Assembly: GCA_964589935.1 (NCBI GenBank)
Contig: CAZPVD010000011.1
Location: 62,001 to 126,000, forward strand
Source: VHCN01 sp964589935
GTDB lineage: Bacteria > Verrucomicrobiota > Verrucomicrobiia > Limisphaerales > VHCN01
Length of the DNA: 64,000 nt
Reading direction: 5' to 3'
This document shows, piece by piece, positions 15,034 to 23,864 of the stretch. A program made the translations under genes and the position numbers. The number at the start of each line of letters is the position of its first letter. Position 1 is the stretch's first letter. The notes under the pieces were generated by a model. That model saw nothing but the letters and a program-made list of their open reading frames with translations. It searched no databases and had not been told where the DNA came from.

Positions 15034-15999
15034 ATGGACCGACTGCAAAAAAAATGCTTCCTCGCCTCCGCGCTCCTGCACGGCGCGCTGCTGGCGACGG
15101 TCGTGGTCGCGTCCGCGTTCACACGCCCGCCGCCGGAGCCGAAGCAGACGGTCATGTTCGCAGTGCCGATCAACCCGCGCGATCTTGCGACCGCGCCGAC
15201 CGGCCCGACGATGACGGAAATTCCGACAGCGCCTGTTGAGCCGCCTCCGCCACCGCCGCCGCCGGTCAAGGAGATCATCGTGCCGAAGGACGTTTTCAAG
15301 CCACCGGAAAAAATCGAGCCGGAACCGCCGAAGAAGATTTTGCCGCCGAAGCCCGACGGCCTTGTGCCGCCGAAAACGGAAACGAAGAACAAATCCAAGC
15401 CAAAGGACGAGCCGAAGAAGGCTGACACGAAGAAGCCGGAAAAGACCGCACCGAAAAAAGACGACACGGCAAAAAAGAACGAGAAGACGATCAAGCTCGC
15501 GGACACGACGCACCTTTCAACGCGCAAACCACTGGACGAGACCGACCCGAATTCCAAGGATCACGAGAGCGAGGCCAAAAAGCGCGCCGCGCAATACGCG
15601 AAGGCGCAGGCGGACTGGGAGAAGAAAATCGGCGGTGCGTTCAGCGGGCTTCGCTCGAACATCTCCGGGCCGATCAGCTTCACAATTCAAGGCGCGGGCG
15701 CGGGAGCGTTTCAGAACTACGGCCAGCAGATCGTGGCGATTTACGAGCGCAGTTGGTTTCCGCCCGCGGAGGTCGCGGACGAGAACGCCGTCGTGCAGGT
15801 CGTCGTGACCATCAACCGCGACGGGCGCGTCGTGGACGCGCGCGTGGTGCGGCCGTCCGGCACCGCGCCGGTGGACCGCTCGGTGCGCGAGACGCTCAAA
15901 AACGTCCGCCTGTTCCCGCCGTTCCCGCCCGGCGCGGAGGACGAGCGGCGCACGTTCAACATTGATTTCAACCTCAAAGCCAAACGCTCTCTCGGATGA
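15034..15999 (+). CDS. tolA: TolA/TonB-like periplasm-spanning protein
   Basis: A 321-residue protein with one N-terminal membrane anchor (about residues 9-28), a Pro-rich stretch including eight prolines in a row, a Lys/Pro/Glu-rich spacer (about 70-190) and a C-terminal TonB-like domain (about 225-310) with FQNYGQQIVAIYERSWFPP and VVVTINRDGRVVDARVV. This layout links an inner-membrane motor to outer-membrane partners. Position between tolR and tolB supports the TolA role, though the C-terminal fold is of the TonB/TolA type and cannot be separated by eye. The stop overlaps the tolB ATG by four bases. Confidence 0.82.
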   Translation: MDRLQKKCFLASALLHGALLATVVVASAFTRPPPEPKQTVMFAVPINPRDLATAPTGPTMTEIPTAPVEPPPPPPPPVKEIIVPKDVFKPPEKIEPEPPKKILPPKPDGLVPPKTETKNKSKPKDEPKKADTKKPEKTAPKKDDTAKKNEKTIKLADTTHLSTRKPLDETDPNSKDHESEAKKRAAQYAKAQADWEKKIGGAFSGLRSNISGPISFTIQGAGAGAFQNYGQQIVAIYERSWFPPAEVADENAVVQVVVTINRDGRVVDARVVRPSGTAPVDRSVRETLKNVRLFPPFPPGAEDERRTFNIDFNLKAKRSLG

Positions 16000-17162
16000 A
16001 GAAACTCACACGTCTCCTCGCCATTTTCGCCCTGTTCGCAGCCTTGTCGCTCCGCGCGCAAACGCAGGACGAGCGGCTCACGGTCATTGGCACGGCGCAG
16101 AGCAAGGTCATCCCGATTTCGTTGAGCGGCTTCAATGGCGAGGCTTACGAAGTGTTGCGGTTTGATCTCGAAGTCGCCGGCTGCAAAGTGGTCAGCTCGA
16201 ACACGGCTGTGTTCCACGTCTCCGGCAGCAACGATTCCAAACTCACCGGCTATCTCGCGTCTTCAGCCGGTCAAAATTTGCTCGCGAAGGCTTACGCGGG
16301 CGCGCCTATGCGCGCGCTGGCGCACGCGTTCTCGGATGACGTTGTCGAGAAGCTCACCGGCAAGCGCGGCATCGCGCAAACGCGCATCGCGTTCAAGGCG
16401 AACTTCGGGCGAACGAGCGAAATTTTTGTTTCGGATTACGACGGCGCAAACCTGGTGCAGGTCACGCCGGACAAATCCATCGTCGCCGCGCCCGCGTGGG
16501 CGCCTGGGCATCAGAAGCTGTATTACACGAGCTACAAGATCGCCGATTTCCCGTTCATCTTCGCGCACACGCTCGCCACGGGGCAGCGCGAGGTGGTGTC
16601 GCGCTTCGCCGGGCTGAACACGAGCGCGGCCATCTCGCCCGACGGCGGCCGCATGACAATGATTCTCAGCAAGAACGGCAGCCCCGAGGTGTATGTGGCC
16701 GACGCGCAGGGGCGCAACCCGCGCCAGCTCACGTTCACGCGCGAAGGCGCGTCCTCGCCGTGCTGGTCGCCGGACGGCCAGTGGATTTGCTACACCTCGC
16801 GCGAGGCCGGCCCGGCGCAGCTTTACCGCGTGCCGGCGGCGGGTGGCGCGGCGCAACTCATCCGGACCGCAGGCGCGCCAAACGCGACCGAACCAGACTG
16901 GTCGCCCGACGGCAAGACGATCGTGTTCACTTCGCAGGTTGGTGGCTTTCAGATTTTCACAGTGCCTGCCGCCGGCGGCGCGCCGGAGTTCATGTGTGCG
17001 GGCGAGGACCCGTGCTGGGCGCAGAACTCGCGCACGGTGATTTTTGCGAAACGCCGCGCCGACCAGACTTACCTGTTGCAGTTGCTTGACGTGCCGACGA
17101 AACAGGTGAAGGACATCCCGCTGCGGCTGGGCAACTGCTCACAGCCCGCGTGGGCGCGGTGA
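15996..17162 (+). CDS. tolB: TolB periplasmic beta-propeller protein
   Basis: A 388-residue secreted protein with a signal peptide (MKKLTRLLAIFALFAALSLRAQ). An N-terminal TolB domain contains DVVEKLTGKRGIAQTRIAF, and the C-terminal propeller has WD40-like PD repeats: AAISPDGGRM, PCWSPDGQWICYTS, PDWSPDGKTIVFTS. TolB interacts with Pal and outer-membrane partners in envelope constriction. It overlaps tolA by four bases and is followed by the two pal genes. Confidence 0.93.
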   Translation: MKKLTRLLAIFALFAALSLRAQTQDERLTVIGTAQSKVIPISLSGFNGEAYEVLRFDLEVAGCKVVSSNTAVFHVSGSNDSKLTGYLASSAGQNLLAKAYAGAPMRALAHAFSDDVVEKLTGKRGIAQTRIAFKANFGRTSEIFVSDYDGANLVQVTPDKSIVAAPAWAPGHQKLYYTSYKIADFPFIFAHTLATGQREVVSRFAGLNTSAAISPDGGRMTMILSKNGSPEVYVADAQGRNPRQLTFTREGASSPCWSPDGQWICYTSREAGPAQLYRVPAAGGAAQLIRTAGAPNATEPDWSPDGKTIVFTSQVGGFQIFTVPAAGGAPEFMCAGEDPCWAQNSRTVIFAKRRADQTYLLQLLDVPTKQVKDIPLRLGNCSQPAWAR

Positions 17163-17185
17163 ACTGACGGACACAAACACAAACA

Positions 17186-18031
17186 ATGAAAACGCTCCGA
17201 ACTTTCGTTTGCCTCGCCGCGATGCTTGCCGTCGTGTCCGCTGCTCTCACGGGATGCTGCTCGCGTCGTGCGGGCCGCTCCGTTGCTTCATCCGCGCCCG
17301 GCGCCATCACGATCATCCGCGGCGGCGCGACCGGCGAACGAACCCTGCCTCCGCCCGAACCCGAGCCTCGACGCACCACGCGCACGTTGCCGCCGCCGCC
17401 CGCGCCGGATTTCGTTGCGGCGGCACCCGTCGCGCCCGCACCCGCACCTGCGCCCGCGCCGACCGTGACGCGCGTTTCGGTTCCGCTGCCTCCGCCGATT
17501 GCCGCGCCGCAACCGCAACCGGTCGCGCGCGAATTGCCGCCGGCCATTGAATATCGTCCCGCTCCAACTCCCGCGCCGGCGGTGGAATATCGTCCTGCAC
17601 CCGCGCCGGCCGTGGAACAGCCGTTGCCCGATCCGGTTCGGTTGCTTTACGGCATGGTTCCCGACGAGCAGGCGTTCGCGCGCGACACGGTTTATTTTTC
17701 GTATGACAGCTCGACCGTCGCCGCGAAGGAGTTGAGCAAGGTGCGCGACGTGGCGAACTACTTGCGCGCGTGGCCGAGCACGAAAGTCGTCGTGGACGGC
17801 CATTGCGACGAACGCGGCACGGAGGAATACAACCGCGCGCTCGGCGACCGGCGCGCGCTGTCCATCCGCGCGGCGCTGATCCAGCAGGGCGTGGCGGCGG
17901 ACCGCGTTTTCACGCGCAGCTTTGGCAAGGACCGGCCGGCCGCGCCGGGCCACAACGAGACTTCGTGGTGGCAGAACCGCCGCGGCGAGTTCGTGCTGCT
18001 GCGTCCGAGATTTGAAGCGCGCGCGCAGTGA
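17186..18031 (+). CDS. pal: Pal-like OmpA-family lipoprotein, copy 1
   Basis: A 281-residue lipoprotein. The signal ends in the lipobox LTGC (Cys22 followed by another Cys). A long Pro/Ala/Val-rich linker (about residues 50-155) with repeated EYRPAP units precedes the OmpA_C domain (about 165-281), which holds VYFSYDSSTV, VVVDGHCDERGTEEYNRALGDRRA and the C-terminal NRRGEFVLLRPR. The Asp and Arg that bind diaminopimelate in peptidoglycan are present. It lies 23 bases after tolB. The linker is much longer than in the next copy and in E. coli Pal. Confidence 0.9.
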   Translation: MKTLRTFVCLAAMLAVVSAALTGCCSRRAGRSVASSAPGAITIIRGGATGERTLPPPEPEPRRTTRTLPPPPAPDFVAAAPVAPAPAPAPAPTVTRVSVPLPPPIAAPQPQPVARELPPAIEYRPAPTPAPAVEYRPAPAPAVEQPLPDPVRLLYGMVPDEQAFARDTVYFSYDSSTVAAKELSKVRDVANYLRAWPSTKVVVDGHCDERGTEEYNRALGDRRALSIRAALIQQGVAADRVFTRSFGKDRPAAPGHNETSWWQNRRGEFVLLRPRFEARAQ

Positions 18032-18146
18032 GCGCCGCGTGTGTCTTTCCTTGACGCGCACCCCAAACACGTCAAGGATGAGCAAACGATTTTGGGGAAA
18101 TGTCCCGGCGTGTTTGCGCACGCAAAACTGTCAAATTCATAATGCC

Positions 18147-18839
18147 ATGAAACGTTCTCTCTGCTTCAACCTCCTGTGTGTTGGGCTGGCCGTGGTGCTC
18201 GCCGGTGCGACGAGCGGCTGCCGCACGAAACGGCCCGACAAGGGTGTCACGCTCATCCGCGGCACTCCAAGCCCCGACATCAAAGGCCCCGGCCCGATGA
18301 CGGCCGACGCGGGGCGGGCCACGCCGCCATCCGCAGTGGACACGACGCCGATCCCGGTGGCGCCGCCTGCGACAACGACTCCCGTGGCACCGCCTCCGAT
18401 TGAGACGAGCACGACGGGCATTGGCCTTGCACCGGCGGACTCGATCTTTGGGATGATTCCCGACGCGGCGGCCTTCGCGCCGAACACGGTTCACTTCGCC
18501 TACGACAGCGCCTCCATCGCGAGCAAGGAGATGGCGAAGATCAAGGAAGTCGCCGTGGTGCTGCGCGGCCAGCCGGCGAACAAGGTTGTGATTGACGGCC
18601 ACTGCGACGAGCGCGGCACCGAGGAATACAACCGCGCGCTCGGCGAGCGCCGTGCGCTCTCCATCCGCGAGTATCTCGTCAAAAAGGAAGGCATCACGCC
18701 AGACCGCATTTACACGCGCACATTTGGCAAGGACAAGCCGGCCTCGCTCGGTCACGACGAGGGCGCGAGGTCGCAGAATCGCCGCGGCGAGTTCATCCTG
18801 CTACGTCCGCCGACGGGTGTCGGTGCGCGGACGCCGTGA
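18147..18839 (+). CDS. pal: Pal-like OmpA-family lipoprotein, copy 2
   Basis: A 230-residue lipoprotein in tandem with copy 1. It starts at ATG 18147 (MKRSLCFNLLCVGLAVV) and has the lipobox TSGC. It shares with copy 1 the post-Cys block (VTLIRGT versus ITIIRGG), the block before the domain (FGMIPDAAAFAPNTVHFAYDS versus YGMVPDEQAFARDTVYFSYDS) and the peptidoglycan-binding segment DGHCDERGTEEYNRALGERRA. The Pro-rich linker is shorter. It is closed by a strong terminator. The pair looks like an old duplication whose members kept both ends but diverged in the linker. Confidence 0.9.
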   Translation: MKRSLCFNLLCVGLAVVLAGATSGCRTKRPDKGVTLIRGTPSPDIKGPGPMTADAGRATPPSAVDTTPIPVAPPATTTPVAPPPIETSTTGIGLAPADSIFGMIPDAAAFAPNTVHFAYDSASIASKEMAKIKEVAVVLRGQPANKVVIDGHCDERGTEEYNRALGERRALSIREYLVKKEGITPDRIYTRTFGKDKPASLGHDEGARSQNRRGEFILLRPPTGVGARTP

Positions 18840-18868
18840 CGTGCCGAAGATTTTTCGCAACACGAGAG

Positions 18869-18898
18869 GGCCGCGTTGTGCGCGGCCTTCTTCTTTTG
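18869..18898 (+). terminator. Rho-independent terminator of the tol-pal operon
   Basis: GGCCGCG (18869-18875) and CGCGGCC (18881-18887) form a GC-rich stem with a 5-base loop, followed by TTCTTCTTTT. Confidence 0.85.
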
Positions 18899-19016
18899 TG
18901 GAGCCGGCAAAGTTTGCGCGCGCGTGTTTTCAGGCCTTGCGGAGTTTTGGGAAACTTCCTCTTGCGGCTGGACACAATGAATACCGCGACGTAATGTCGC
19001 ATCGAAAGGTCTGTCT

Positions 19017-19307
19017 ATGATGAACCAGATACAACTGGCTGTGTTGGGATTGAGCGGCGGTGAGTTGATTCTCATCGCGGTGGTCGCGTTGGTGCTGTTT
19101 GGCGCCAACAAGATCCCCACGTTCATGAAAGGCCTCGGCCAGGGCATCAAGGAGTTCAAAAAGGCCTCCGGCGACGTGCAAAATGAGCTGGAGCGCGCAA
19201 TGCATGAGGAGCCTCCACGGCGCAGCCCGCCCCCGAGCTCGACTGCTTCGACGGCGCCCTCCGGACCCGCACCCAGCCAGCCTTCAACTCCCGCGCCCAA
19301 AGCCTGA
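19017..19307 (+). CDS. tatA: Twin-arginine translocase subunit TatA/TatB family
   Basis: A 96-residue protein with the TatA layout: a short periplasmic N-terminus, one membrane helix (GELILIAVVALVLFGANKIP), the hinge Phe-Gly, an amphipathic helix (FMKGLGQGIKEFKKASGD) and a Pro/Ser-rich tail. AAAGG lies 7 bases before the ATG. tatC follows 24 bases downstream. TatA and TatB cannot be separated with certainty by sequence alone; the short tail favours TatA. Confidence 0.92.
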   Translation: MMNQIQLAVLGLSGGELILIAVVALVLFGANKIPTFMKGLGQGIKEFKKASGDVQNELERAMHEEPPRRSPPPSSTASTAPSGPAPSQPSTPAPKA

Positions 19308-19331
19308 CGGCAAAGTTGAACAAAACTTGCC

Positions 19332-21023
19332 ATGGCCCCCGATGAGGCTCGTCCTCAATCGAACGAACGGGAACCGGTAAAAACAGCGCAGGGCCTCGAC
19401 AGCGCTTCGTCCTCGCCCAAACCTGCAGAACCACCAGCGGAGCAATCCGCTGCACCGGCGCGCCCGCCGACGGGTGAAGTGTCGCCAGACGCCGCCGCGG
19501 AATCCAAACCCGCGCCGACGGAAGCGACCCCCGCCGCGCCTGCGCCCGTGCCGCGCGAAAGCGTGCCGGATGAACCCGCGCCCGTTGCCACAGCCTCCGG
19601 CCCCACCGAGCCGGAGGAGGCCAGGGGTGTTGCTACGACCGAAGATACTTCCTCGCAGCAAGCGCCCGCCGCCGTGGCTGAATCCAAGCCCGCGGAAACT
19701 GCATCGAGCGAGGCCGCGCCAGCCGATGCGGCAAAGCCCGCTGATTCTTCGACCGCCACTGAACCGGACGCGCATGCTGGCGAAAGCCCGTCCGCACCGA
19801 CGGATGTTTCAACCACTGATCCGTATCACTCCGAGTATCACCAGCACGACGAGTATCACGATCATTACCACGAGCAGCATCCCGAGGAGCATTACGACTA
19901 CCACGGCAGTCACACGGAAGCCACTGGTGGCATCCCGCCGCCGGAAGAGCCGGTGGACCCGCTTTTCGCCGGCGAGGAAGGCGGCGGACCGGTCAAGTCC
20001 TTCCTCGAACACCTCGAAGATTTCCGCTGGATCATCATCAAGTGCGCGACGGCGATCATGATTGCGATGGTCGTGTGTCTGCTTGGGGCGAATTACGTCA
20101 TCGCCATCCTCAAGTGGCCGCTCGAACGCGCCACGCATCTTTACACGGACAAACGACAGCACGTCTCGGTGATGATGGGTCCGAAGGAGCTGTTCAACTT
20201 CAAGCTCGCGACGAACAACCTTCCGGCGTGGCCCATCGCGACGAACAAGTTCATCGAACTCGAACTGGTTCCGATGGACATTGGCACAAACCGGATTCTC
20301 ACGCTGGGCGTGCGTTCCGTAGGCGACACCGTGCCGCCGGAGAAGGCCAAGCCGATCATCTACAAAAGTCCGGCCGAGCCGTTCGTCAACTCGCTGCACA
20401 TCGCTTTTTTTGGCGGGCTGCTGTTTGCCGCCCCGTTTGTGATTTTTTTCCTCGCGGACTTCATCCTGCCTGCGCTCAAGCCGAAGGAGAAAAAATACTT
20501 CCTCAAGGCGATGGCGCCCGCGGCCTTCCTGTTCCTGATGGGCGTGTGCCTGTGCTACTTCCTCATCCTTCCGCTGGCGTTGCGCGCGGCGGAGCAATAC
20601 TCGCTGTGGATGGGCGTGGAGATGCCGTTCTGGCAGGCGGCGGAGTATTTCGGCTTCTGCATCAAGTTCATGCTCGGCATGGGCTTGGGCTTCGAGATGC
20701 CGGTCGTGCTGCTCGCGCTCGTGAAGATCGGCCTGCTTGATTATCAGAAGCTCGCCGCGTGGCGCCGTTACATGATTCTCATTAACCTTGTGCTCGGCGC
20801 GCTGCTCACCACGCCCGAAGTGCTGACGCAGGTGGCGATGTTTTTCCCGCTGCAGACCCTCTATGAGTTGACGATTTGGATTGCATGGTATTGGGAGCAG
20901 GAAGACCGCGCATTGGCGCGGCGACGCCTGGCGATGGTCATCGGCGGAATCGTCGTCGCCGGGGAACTCGTCTGGCTGGCCGTCCAGTTTGGCTGGCCGT
21001 GGCTGCGGCAATTCCTGCACTGA
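19332..21023 (+). CDS. tatC: Sec-independent translocase TatC with long His-rich N-terminal extension
   Basis: A 563-residue protein, more than twice the usual length of TatC (about 250). The TatC part starts near residue 222 (KSFLEHLEDFRW) and has six membrane helices, with YKSPAEPFVNSLHIAFFGG, FLILPLALRAAEQYS, MGLGFEMPVVLLALVKIG and LVLGALLTTPEVLTQVAMFFPL as family landmarks; the first periplasmic loop is enlarged. Residues 1-160 are a low-complexity Ala/Pro/Glu/Ser stretch, and residues 166-194 hold ten histidines among Tyr, Asp and Glu, a likely metal-binding segment. No second start near residue 220 is obvious, so the extension is probably translated. It lies in an operon-like pair with tatA. 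Confidence 0.9.
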   Translation: MAPDEARPQSNEREPVKTAQGLDSASSSPKPAEPPAEQSAAPARPPTGEVSPDAAAESKPAPTEATPAAPAPVPRESVPDEPAPVATASGPTEPEEARGVATTEDTSSQQAPAAVAESKPAETASSEAAPADAAKPADSSTATEPDAHAGESPSAPTDVSTTDPYHSEYHQHDEYHDHYHEQHPEEHYDYHGSHTEATGGIPPPEEPVDPLFAGEEGGGPVKSFLEHLEDFRWIIIKCATAIMIAMVVCLLGANYVIAILKWPLERATHLYTDKRQHVSVMMGPKELFNFKLATNNLPAWPIATNKFIELELVPMDIGTNRILTLGVRSVGDTVPPEKAKPIIYKSPAEPFVNSLHIAFFGGLLFAAPFVIFFLADFILPALKPKEKKYFLKAMAPAAFLFLMGVCLCYFLILPLALRAAEQYSLWMGVEMPFWQAAEYFGFCIKFMLGMGLGFEMPVVLLALVKIGLLDYQKLAAWRRYMILINLVLGALLTTPEVLTQVAMFFPLQTLYELTIWIAWYWEQEDRALARRRLAMVIGGIVVAGELVWLAVQFGWPWLRQFLH

Positions 21024-21042
21024 CGCCAACCGGCTGCGGCGC

Positions 21043-21070
21043 TTGACACTCTCTTGTCCGCTGTTACCCT
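21043..21070 (+). promoter_or_regulatory. Putative promoter of rpmH
   Basis: TTGACA (21043-21048), 16 bases, TACCCT (21065-21070), about 78 bases before the rpmH ATG. It would drive the rpmH-rnpA-yidD-yidC-jag group. Confidence 0.6.
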
Positions 21071-21147
21071 CTCGCGTTCCGCGAAGGCGGGTGTCGTGGC
21101 AGTGTGCCGCGCCAGTGGCGGATGCCACGAAAATCCGATTTGATGCC

Positions 21148-21285
21148 ATGAAACGCCAATACCAACCGTCAAAAATCCGCCGCCAGCGCCAGCACGGCTT
21201 TCGCGCCCGCATGGCCACGCGAGGCGGACGCAAGGTGATCCGCAACCGCCGCCGCACCGGGCGCAAGCGCCTCACTCCGGTCTAG
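21148..21285 (+). CDS. rpmH: 50S ribosomal protein L34
   Basis: A 45-residue basic protein with the L34 pattern: MKRQYQPSKIRRQRQHGF, RMATRGGRKVIRNRR and the end GRKRLTPV. It is the usual first member of the rpmH-rnpA-yidD-yidC group, and rnpA starts 7 bases after its stop. Confidence 0.97.
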   Translation: MKRQYQPSKIRRQRQHGFRARMATRGGRKVIRNRRRTGRKRLTPV

Positions 21286-21291
21286 GCGGCC

Positions 21292-21660
21292 ATGTCCGCC
21301 GGCCCTTCACCGCGCTGCCTGCTCCCGCGCGAGCGCCGGCTCCAGCTCGGCCGCGACTTCGCCCGCCTCAAGGCGCAGGGTGGCCGCATCGCGCGCGGTT
21401 GTCTCGTTCTGAACTGGCTCGAACGCGCGGCGGATGAAGTCCCGCGAGTCGGTGTCGTCACGAGTCGCAAGATTGGCGGTGCGACGGAACGAACCCGCGC
21501 GCGCCGGCTGCTCCGCGAAACTTTCCGCCAGCATCAACATGATCTCTCGCGGCCAGTGGATATCGTGCTCGTGGCGCGGGCGTCCATCGCGGGGCGGAAA
21601 TTCGCCGAGGTTGAAACGGACTTTCTCGCGGCGCTGAGACTGGCAAAACTTTTGAAGTGA
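21292..21660 (+). CDS. rnpA: Ribonuclease P protein component
   Basis: A 122-residue basic protein that assists the RNase P RNA in 5' tRNA maturation. It opens with LPRERRLQLGRDFARLKAQG, the usual start of RnpA, and has the RNR-type basic helix as ERTRARRLLRETFR followed by DIVLVAR. Position directly after rpmH is diagnostic. The stop overlaps the GTG of yidD. Confidence 0.94.
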   Translation: MSAGPSPRCLLPRERRLQLGRDFARLKAQGGRIARGCLVLNWLERAADEVPRVGVVTSRKIGGATERTRARRLLRETFRQHQHDLSRPVDIVLVARASIAGRKFAEVETDFLAALRLAKLLK

Positions 21661-21965
21661 ACATTGCCCAACACATTCTTGTGCTCGCGGTGCGCGGCTA
21701 TCAACGCCTCGTGTCGCCTGCGCTCGTCGTGTGCTTCGGGCACGCGTGCCGGTTTGAGCCGACGTGCTCGGCCTACGCGCTCGAAGCGGTGAAGGAACAC
21801 GGCGCATTGCGCGGCGCGTGGCTTGCAACCAAACGACTCGCCCGGTGTCATCCGTGGGGCGGCTGCGGCTGCGACCCGGTGCCGCCGCGCGCAGCGGAGT
21901 TTCAAGTTCAAAGTTTCAAGTTTCAAGTTGGCGGAAGCGGTGACGGCGCTCCGCGCTCGCACTAA
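21657..21965 (+). CDS. yidD: YidD membrane protein insertion efficiency factor
   Basis: A 102-residue protein starting at a GTG that overlaps the rnpA stop. The core has LAVRGYQRLVSPAL, the family motif CRFEPTCSAYALEA and HPWGGCGCDPVP. YidD aids YidC-mediated membrane insertion. The last 25 residues (from about FQVQSFKFQVGGSG) are encoded by an extragenic repeat of the TTCAAGTTCAAAG type and are not part of the family. Confidence 0.93.
   Translation: MNIAQHILVLAVRGYQRLVSPALVVCFGHACRFEPTCSAYALEAVKEHGALRGAWLATKRLARCHPWGGCGCDPVPPRAAEFQVQSFKFQVGGSGDGAPRSH
21899..21930. repeat. TTCAAGTTCAAAG-type simple repeat within the 3' end of yidD
   Basis: The stretch reads as successive TTTCAAG/TTCAAAG units. 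The same unit family forms the larger inverted repeat at 35531-35625. In yidD it is translated as the C-terminal tail. Confidence 0.65.
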
Positions 21966-21980
21966 GCCAGCAACATTTTC

Positions 21981-23819
21981 ATGGATCGCAAATCGCTCAT
22001 CATTCTCGGCGTTTCGTTCGTGCTGATCATGCTTTGGTTCAAGCTGGTCGAGGTGTGGTATCCGCCCGCGCGGCCAAGTTCGACAAACATGGTCGCGGGC
22101 GCGACGAACTACGCCGGCACGAATGCGGTCGCAACCAACTTCGCCACAACGAACATCATCCAGCCCGCGCCGGTGGCGTCAGCGCAGACCGCGTCGCCCG
22201 TGTCGGCGGCGGCGGCGAGCGTGCTGTTCCGCATTCCGACGGCGGAGGAAAAGCTGGAAGTGCTCGAAACACCCGACGTGCGCTACACGTTCACGTCGCA
22301 CGGCGGCGGGTTGAAGCTTGTCGAGCTGAAGCGCTACCGCGAGTCGGTCGCGTCCTTCGGCAAGGCCGCGTCGGACACGAACAGGCTCGCGACGCTGAAC
22401 ACGAAGGCGCCCGTGCCGGCGCTCGCGTTGCTTGGCGGCGACGCGGTGCAGGACGCGCAGCCGTTCACGCTCACGCGCACCGCGAACGGATTGCGCGCGG
22501 AGAAGCAGCTCGCCAACGGCCTCGCGCTGGTGAAGGAGTTCCGGCCCGGCAGCAATTATCTGCTGCACGCGACGGTGCGGCTGGAGAACAAGTCCGGGCA
22601 GCCGCTCGCGCTGCCGGCGGAGGAATGGGTCATCGGCACGGCGACTCCGATGAGCGTGCATGACGACGGCCAGTTGATGGGAACGCGGTGGTTCAACGGG
22701 AGCAAGGCGGACCAGGTCGGCGCGAGCTGGTATGACAACGCGAGCTTCATGGGCTGCCTTACCGGCGCACGAAATCCCCGTTCAACCTACACCGGCGGGA
22801 ACAGCAACGTCTTTTGGGCCTCGGCGCACAACCAGTTCTTCACGATCATCGCGGTGCCGACGAACGGTCCTGCGGCGGAAATCGTCTCGCGCCGCGTGCC
22901 GCTGCCGCCGCCACCCGCAGAGCTGTCGAAGGACGACAGCAAGGTGGTTGCGCAGCCGTTCGGCTTCCAGACCGCGCTGTTGTTCAACGGCGTGACGCTC
23001 GCGCCCAGCGGCGTGATGCAGCGCGAATTCCTCCTGTTCACCGGGCCGAAAGAGTATCACACGCTCGCGCGGCTGGCGAAGCAGTATGGCAACGAGCTGG
23101 ACTTGGAAATGGGTTTTGGCTTCGGGAGCTTTTTCGCCAAGTGCCTGCTGCTCGCGATGAACGGGCTGAACTCCGTCGGCCTGCCCTACTGGCTCTGCAT
23201 CATCAGCATCACGGTCATCATCAAGCTCCTATTCTGGCCGCTCACGACGGCGAGCACGCGCTCGATGAAGCGCATGCAGGAACTCCAGCCACAGATCAAG
23301 GCGCTGCAGGATCGTTACAAGGAAGACCCGCAGAAGATGAATGTGAAGATGATGGAGCTGTGGAAGGAGAACAAGGTCAACCCGATGAGCGGCTGCCTGC
23401 CGATGCTGGTGCAAATCCCCGTGTTCATCGGCTTCTTCTCCATGATTCGGACCGCCATCGAGCTGCGCGGCGAGCGTTTCCTGTGGGCCGCCGACCTTTC
23501 GCAGCCGGACACCATCGCGCATGTCGCCGGCCTTCCCGTCAACCCGCTGCCCGTCGTCATGGCTGTCACCATGCTCTGGCAGGCGCGCCTCTCGCCGCCG
23601 TCGCCCGGCATGGACCCCATGCAGCAGAAGATGATGAAATACATGCCGCTCATGTTCGTCGTCATGCTCTACAACTATTCCGCCGGGTTGACGCTTTACT
23701 GGACCGTGCAAAACCTGCTAACCATTGCGCAGACCAAATACACCTACGCGAAGCAGGAGAAGGAAAAGGCCGCCGCCGCCGCGCCGAAGCCCGACCCGAC
23801 TCCGAAAAAGAAAAAATAA
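21981..23819 (+). CDS. yidC: Membrane protein insertase YidC
   Basis: A 612-residue insertase. Residues 1-25 form the N-terminal membrane anchor (RKSLIILGVSFVLIMLWFKL). A large periplasmic beta domain covers about residues 75-360. The conserved C-terminal insertase core has LYWLCIISITVIIKLLFWPLT-like TM2, the coiled loop SMKRMQELQPQIKALQDRYKEDPQKMN, then MSGCLPMLVQIPVFIGFFSM and SAGLTLYWTVQNLLTIAQ. The tail is Lys-rich (PTPKKKK), as is common for ribosome contact. It belongs to the rpmH-jag group. Confidence 0.96.
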   Translation: MDRKSLIILGVSFVLIMLWFKLVEVWYPPARPSSTNMVAGATNYAGTNAVATNFATTNIIQPAPVASAQTASPVSAAAASVLFRIPTAEEKLEVLETPDVRYTFTSHGGGLKLVELKRYRESVASFGKAASDTNRLATLNTKAPVPALALLGGDAVQDAQPFTLTRTANGLRAEKQLANGLALVKEFRPGSNYLLHATVRLENKSGQPLALPAEEWVIGTATPMSVHDDGQLMGTRWFNGSKADQVGASWYDNASFMGCLTGARNPRSTYTGGNSNVFWASAHNQFFTIIAVPTNGPAAEIVSRRVPLPPPPAELSKDDSKVVAQPFGFQTALLFNGVTLAPSGVMQREFLLFTGPKEYHTLARLAKQYGNELDLEMGFGFGSFFAKCLLLAMNGLNSVGLPYWLCIISITVIIKLLFWPLTTASTRSMKRMQELQPQIKALQDRYKEDPQKMNVKMMELWKENKVNPMSGCLPMLVQIPVFIGFFSMIRTAIELRGERFLWAADLSQPDTIAHVAGLPVNPLPVVMAVTMLWQARLSPPSPGMDPMQQKMMKYMPLMFVVMLYNYSAGLTLYWTVQNLLTIAQTKYTYAKQEKEKAAAAAPKPDPTPKKKK

Positions 23820-23864
23820 ACGCCGCCAAAACTTCACACACGAACCTCAACCCTCGCACTTCAA

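Noticed and set aside
18049..18077. CCTTGACG / CGTCAAGG dyad between the two pal genes, considered as a terminator
   Set aside because: There is no T-run and the stem is only 8 bases. At most it is a weak processing hairpin.
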